Shown: positions 12,853-13,874 of the stretch, piece by piece
Layout: each line of letters begins with the position of its first letter
Numbering within the stretch: the first letter of the stretch is position 1
Source of the DNA: an uncultured Bacilli bacterium
Lineage (GTDB): Bacteria; Bacillota_I; Bacilli_A; RF39; UBA660
Assembly: GCA_947632495.1 (NCBI GenBank)
Contig: CANRPL010000035.1
Span: 1-13,874 of the forward strand
Direction of reading: 5' to 3'
Length of the DNA stretch: 13,874 bases
Made by a program: the position numbers and the translations under genes
The notes under the pieces: model-generated
Told to the model about the DNA's origin: nothing
Database searches by the model: none
The model's input: only the letters and a program-made list of their open reading frames with translations

Positions 12853-13874
12853 ATGGAAGAAAAAAAAGAAAATGAAGAAAAAGTGATAGAAGAACCAAAA
12901 GAACAAGAAGAAAAAAAAGAAGAAGTGGTTCATCAGGAACAAGAAGAAAAGAAAGAAGTAGTACAACACGAGCAAGATCCGGTAATTTTACCAAATGAAA
13001 ACGATATTCACTATCAACAATATAAAGAAGATAATAAAAAAGATGCTAAATGGTTAAGTATCGTCATCATTATTCTCTTTGTTATTGGTATTTTAGGAGG
13101 CTTGTGGTTATTATTATCTGATAATAAGCCAGCTTCTAAAAAGAAAGAAGAACCAACTAGCGATGTTGAATTAAAGTATACGGATACTTTTCAAAAAAAT
13201 GATGGTATCTATATAACTGATGTATCCGAAATTGTTGAAAGCGTTATGCCATCAATTGTAGCTATAACAAGTAAGACCTTAATTTCTAATGGTTATTATG
13301 GTCCTGGTTTCTTTGGTGGCAGCAGTAGTAAACAATATTCAACCGGTGCTGGATCAGGTATTATCGTTAGTAAGACTGATAGTGAATTAATGATTTTAAC
13401 TAATAACCATGTTATTGAGGATGCCGAAAGCTTAAGTGTCCAATTTATTAATAATAAAAGTGTCGATGCTAAAGTAAAAGGAAGTTCAGCTGCTCATGAT
13501 ATCGCTATTATCACTATTCCTCTTAAAGATATTGATAAAGAAACACTTGATAGTATTAAGATTGCTACTATGGGTGATAGTACTAAACTAAAAGTAGGTA
13601 ATGGTGTTATTGCGATAGGTAATGCTTTAGGTTATGGACAGTCTGTTACAACTGGTGTTGTCAGTGCTTTAAATCGTGAAGTAACGGTTGATAATACAAC
13701 TGCTAGTATGATTCAAATTGATGCTGCTATCAATGGTGGTAATAGTGGTGGAGCGCTACTTAATAGTAGTGGTGAAGTTGTAGGTATTAACTCTGTTAAG
13801 TATTCATCTAATGCTTATAGTAGTACAGCTAGTATTGAGGGTATGGGTTTTGCTATTCCTATATCAGATGTTCA
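12853..13874 (+). CDS. htrA: HtrA/DegP-family serine protease, 3' end missing
   Basis: A membrane-anchored serine protease for quality control of exported proteins; 340 residues are visible before the window ends. Residues 1-66 are a Glu/Lys-rich, presumably cytoplasmic tail; ~67-88 is the membrane anchor; a Lys/Glu-rich linker follows; the protease domain starts at ~125. The catalytic triad is intact: H186 in TNNHVI, D216 in HDIAI, S298 in GGNSGGALL. GVVSALNREV (substrate-loop region) and GMGFAIPISD (end of the protease domain) are also family hallmarks. A PDZ domain would be expected downstream and cannot be checked. GAGGAG at 12841-12846 is 6 bases before ATG 12853. The long charged N-terminus, also seen in several Firmicute HtrA proteins, has no motif I recognise. 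The frame is open to the last base. It is a paralogue of the catalytically altered domain at 7553-9292. Confidence 0.95.
   Translation, partial: MEEKKENEEKVIEEPKEQEEKKEEVVHQEQEEKKEVVQHEQDPVILPNENDIHYQQYKEDNKKDAKWLSIVIIILFVIGILGGLWLLLSDNKPASKKKEEPTSDVELKYTDTFQKNDGIYITDVSEIVESVMPSIVAITSKTLISNGYYGPGFFGGSSSKQYSTGAGSGIIVSKTDSELMILTNNHVIEDAESLSVQFINNKSVDAKVKGSSAAHDIAIITIPLKDIDKETLDSIKIATMGDSTKLKVGNGVIAIGNALGYGQSVTTGVVSALNREVTVDNTTASMIQIDAAINGGNSGGALLNSSGEVVGINSVKYSSNAYSSTASIEGMGFAIPISDV

Noticed and set aside
12776..12994. Minus-strand ORF of 72 codons rich in Leu and Phe
   Set aside because: It is the complement of the Glu/Lys-rich start of htrA; GAA/AAA codons read backwards give TTC/TTT, so a hydrophobic ORF appears by composition. 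It has no convincing start context.

Overview
The window is chromosomal DNA of a very AT-rich, low-GC Gram-positive bacterium. Tryptophan is written TGG throughout, and TGA ends the gene at 7553-9292, so the code is the standard bacterial one and not the TGA=Trp code of Mycoplasma. A tRNA-sensing T-box leader, strong AGGAGG-type ribosome sites, TTGACA/TATAAT promoters and U-run terminators all fit the Bacillota. An uncultured lineage of Bacilli (RF39-like or Erysipelotrichia-like) is my best guess, but it is inference from style and not from a marker match. Every gene is on the + strand.

Region 1 (1-3187) holds the 3' seven-eighths of polA (DNA polymerase I) followed by a cation-diffusion-facilitator metal exporter whose ribosome site overlaps the polA stop codon. 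A terminator ends the pair. Region 2 (3188-4576) has its own promoter and two overlapping genes of unknown function that look like diverged paralogues. Region 3 (4583-6190) is seryl-tRNA synthetase under a serine-specific T-box leader. A possible 11-codon leader peptide lies between the T-box terminator and serS.

Region 4 (6213-11891) is the most interesting part. Four genes lie nose to tail from one extended -10 promoter to one strong terminator, with stop/start overlaps or very short gaps. All four encode proteins predicted to have one N-terminal membrane segment and a large domain outside the membrane: (i) a zinc-ribbon protein with an external HExxH metallopeptidase-like domain; (ii) a protein with an HtrA-like serine-protease fold in which the catalytic His and Ser are replaced by Trp and Gln; (iii) a protein with what look like three tandem alpha/beta domains, possibly PsbP/Mog1-like; (iv) a Pro/Gln/Asn-rich membrane protein ending in one more such domain. 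I recognise no named system here. An envelope protein-handling or proteolysis module is inference.

Region 5 (11894-13874) has a calcineurin-like phosphoesterase with its own promoter and then an HtrA-type serine protease with an intact triad, cut by the window end. The active HtrA only 2 kb past the pseudo-HtrA operon gives an in-window comparison for the lost catalytic residues. No tRNA, rRNA, CRISPR array, insertion sequence or other mobile element was seen. The only gene-free stretch of about 300 bases (4577-4879) is filled by the serS promoter, T-box and leader ORF.
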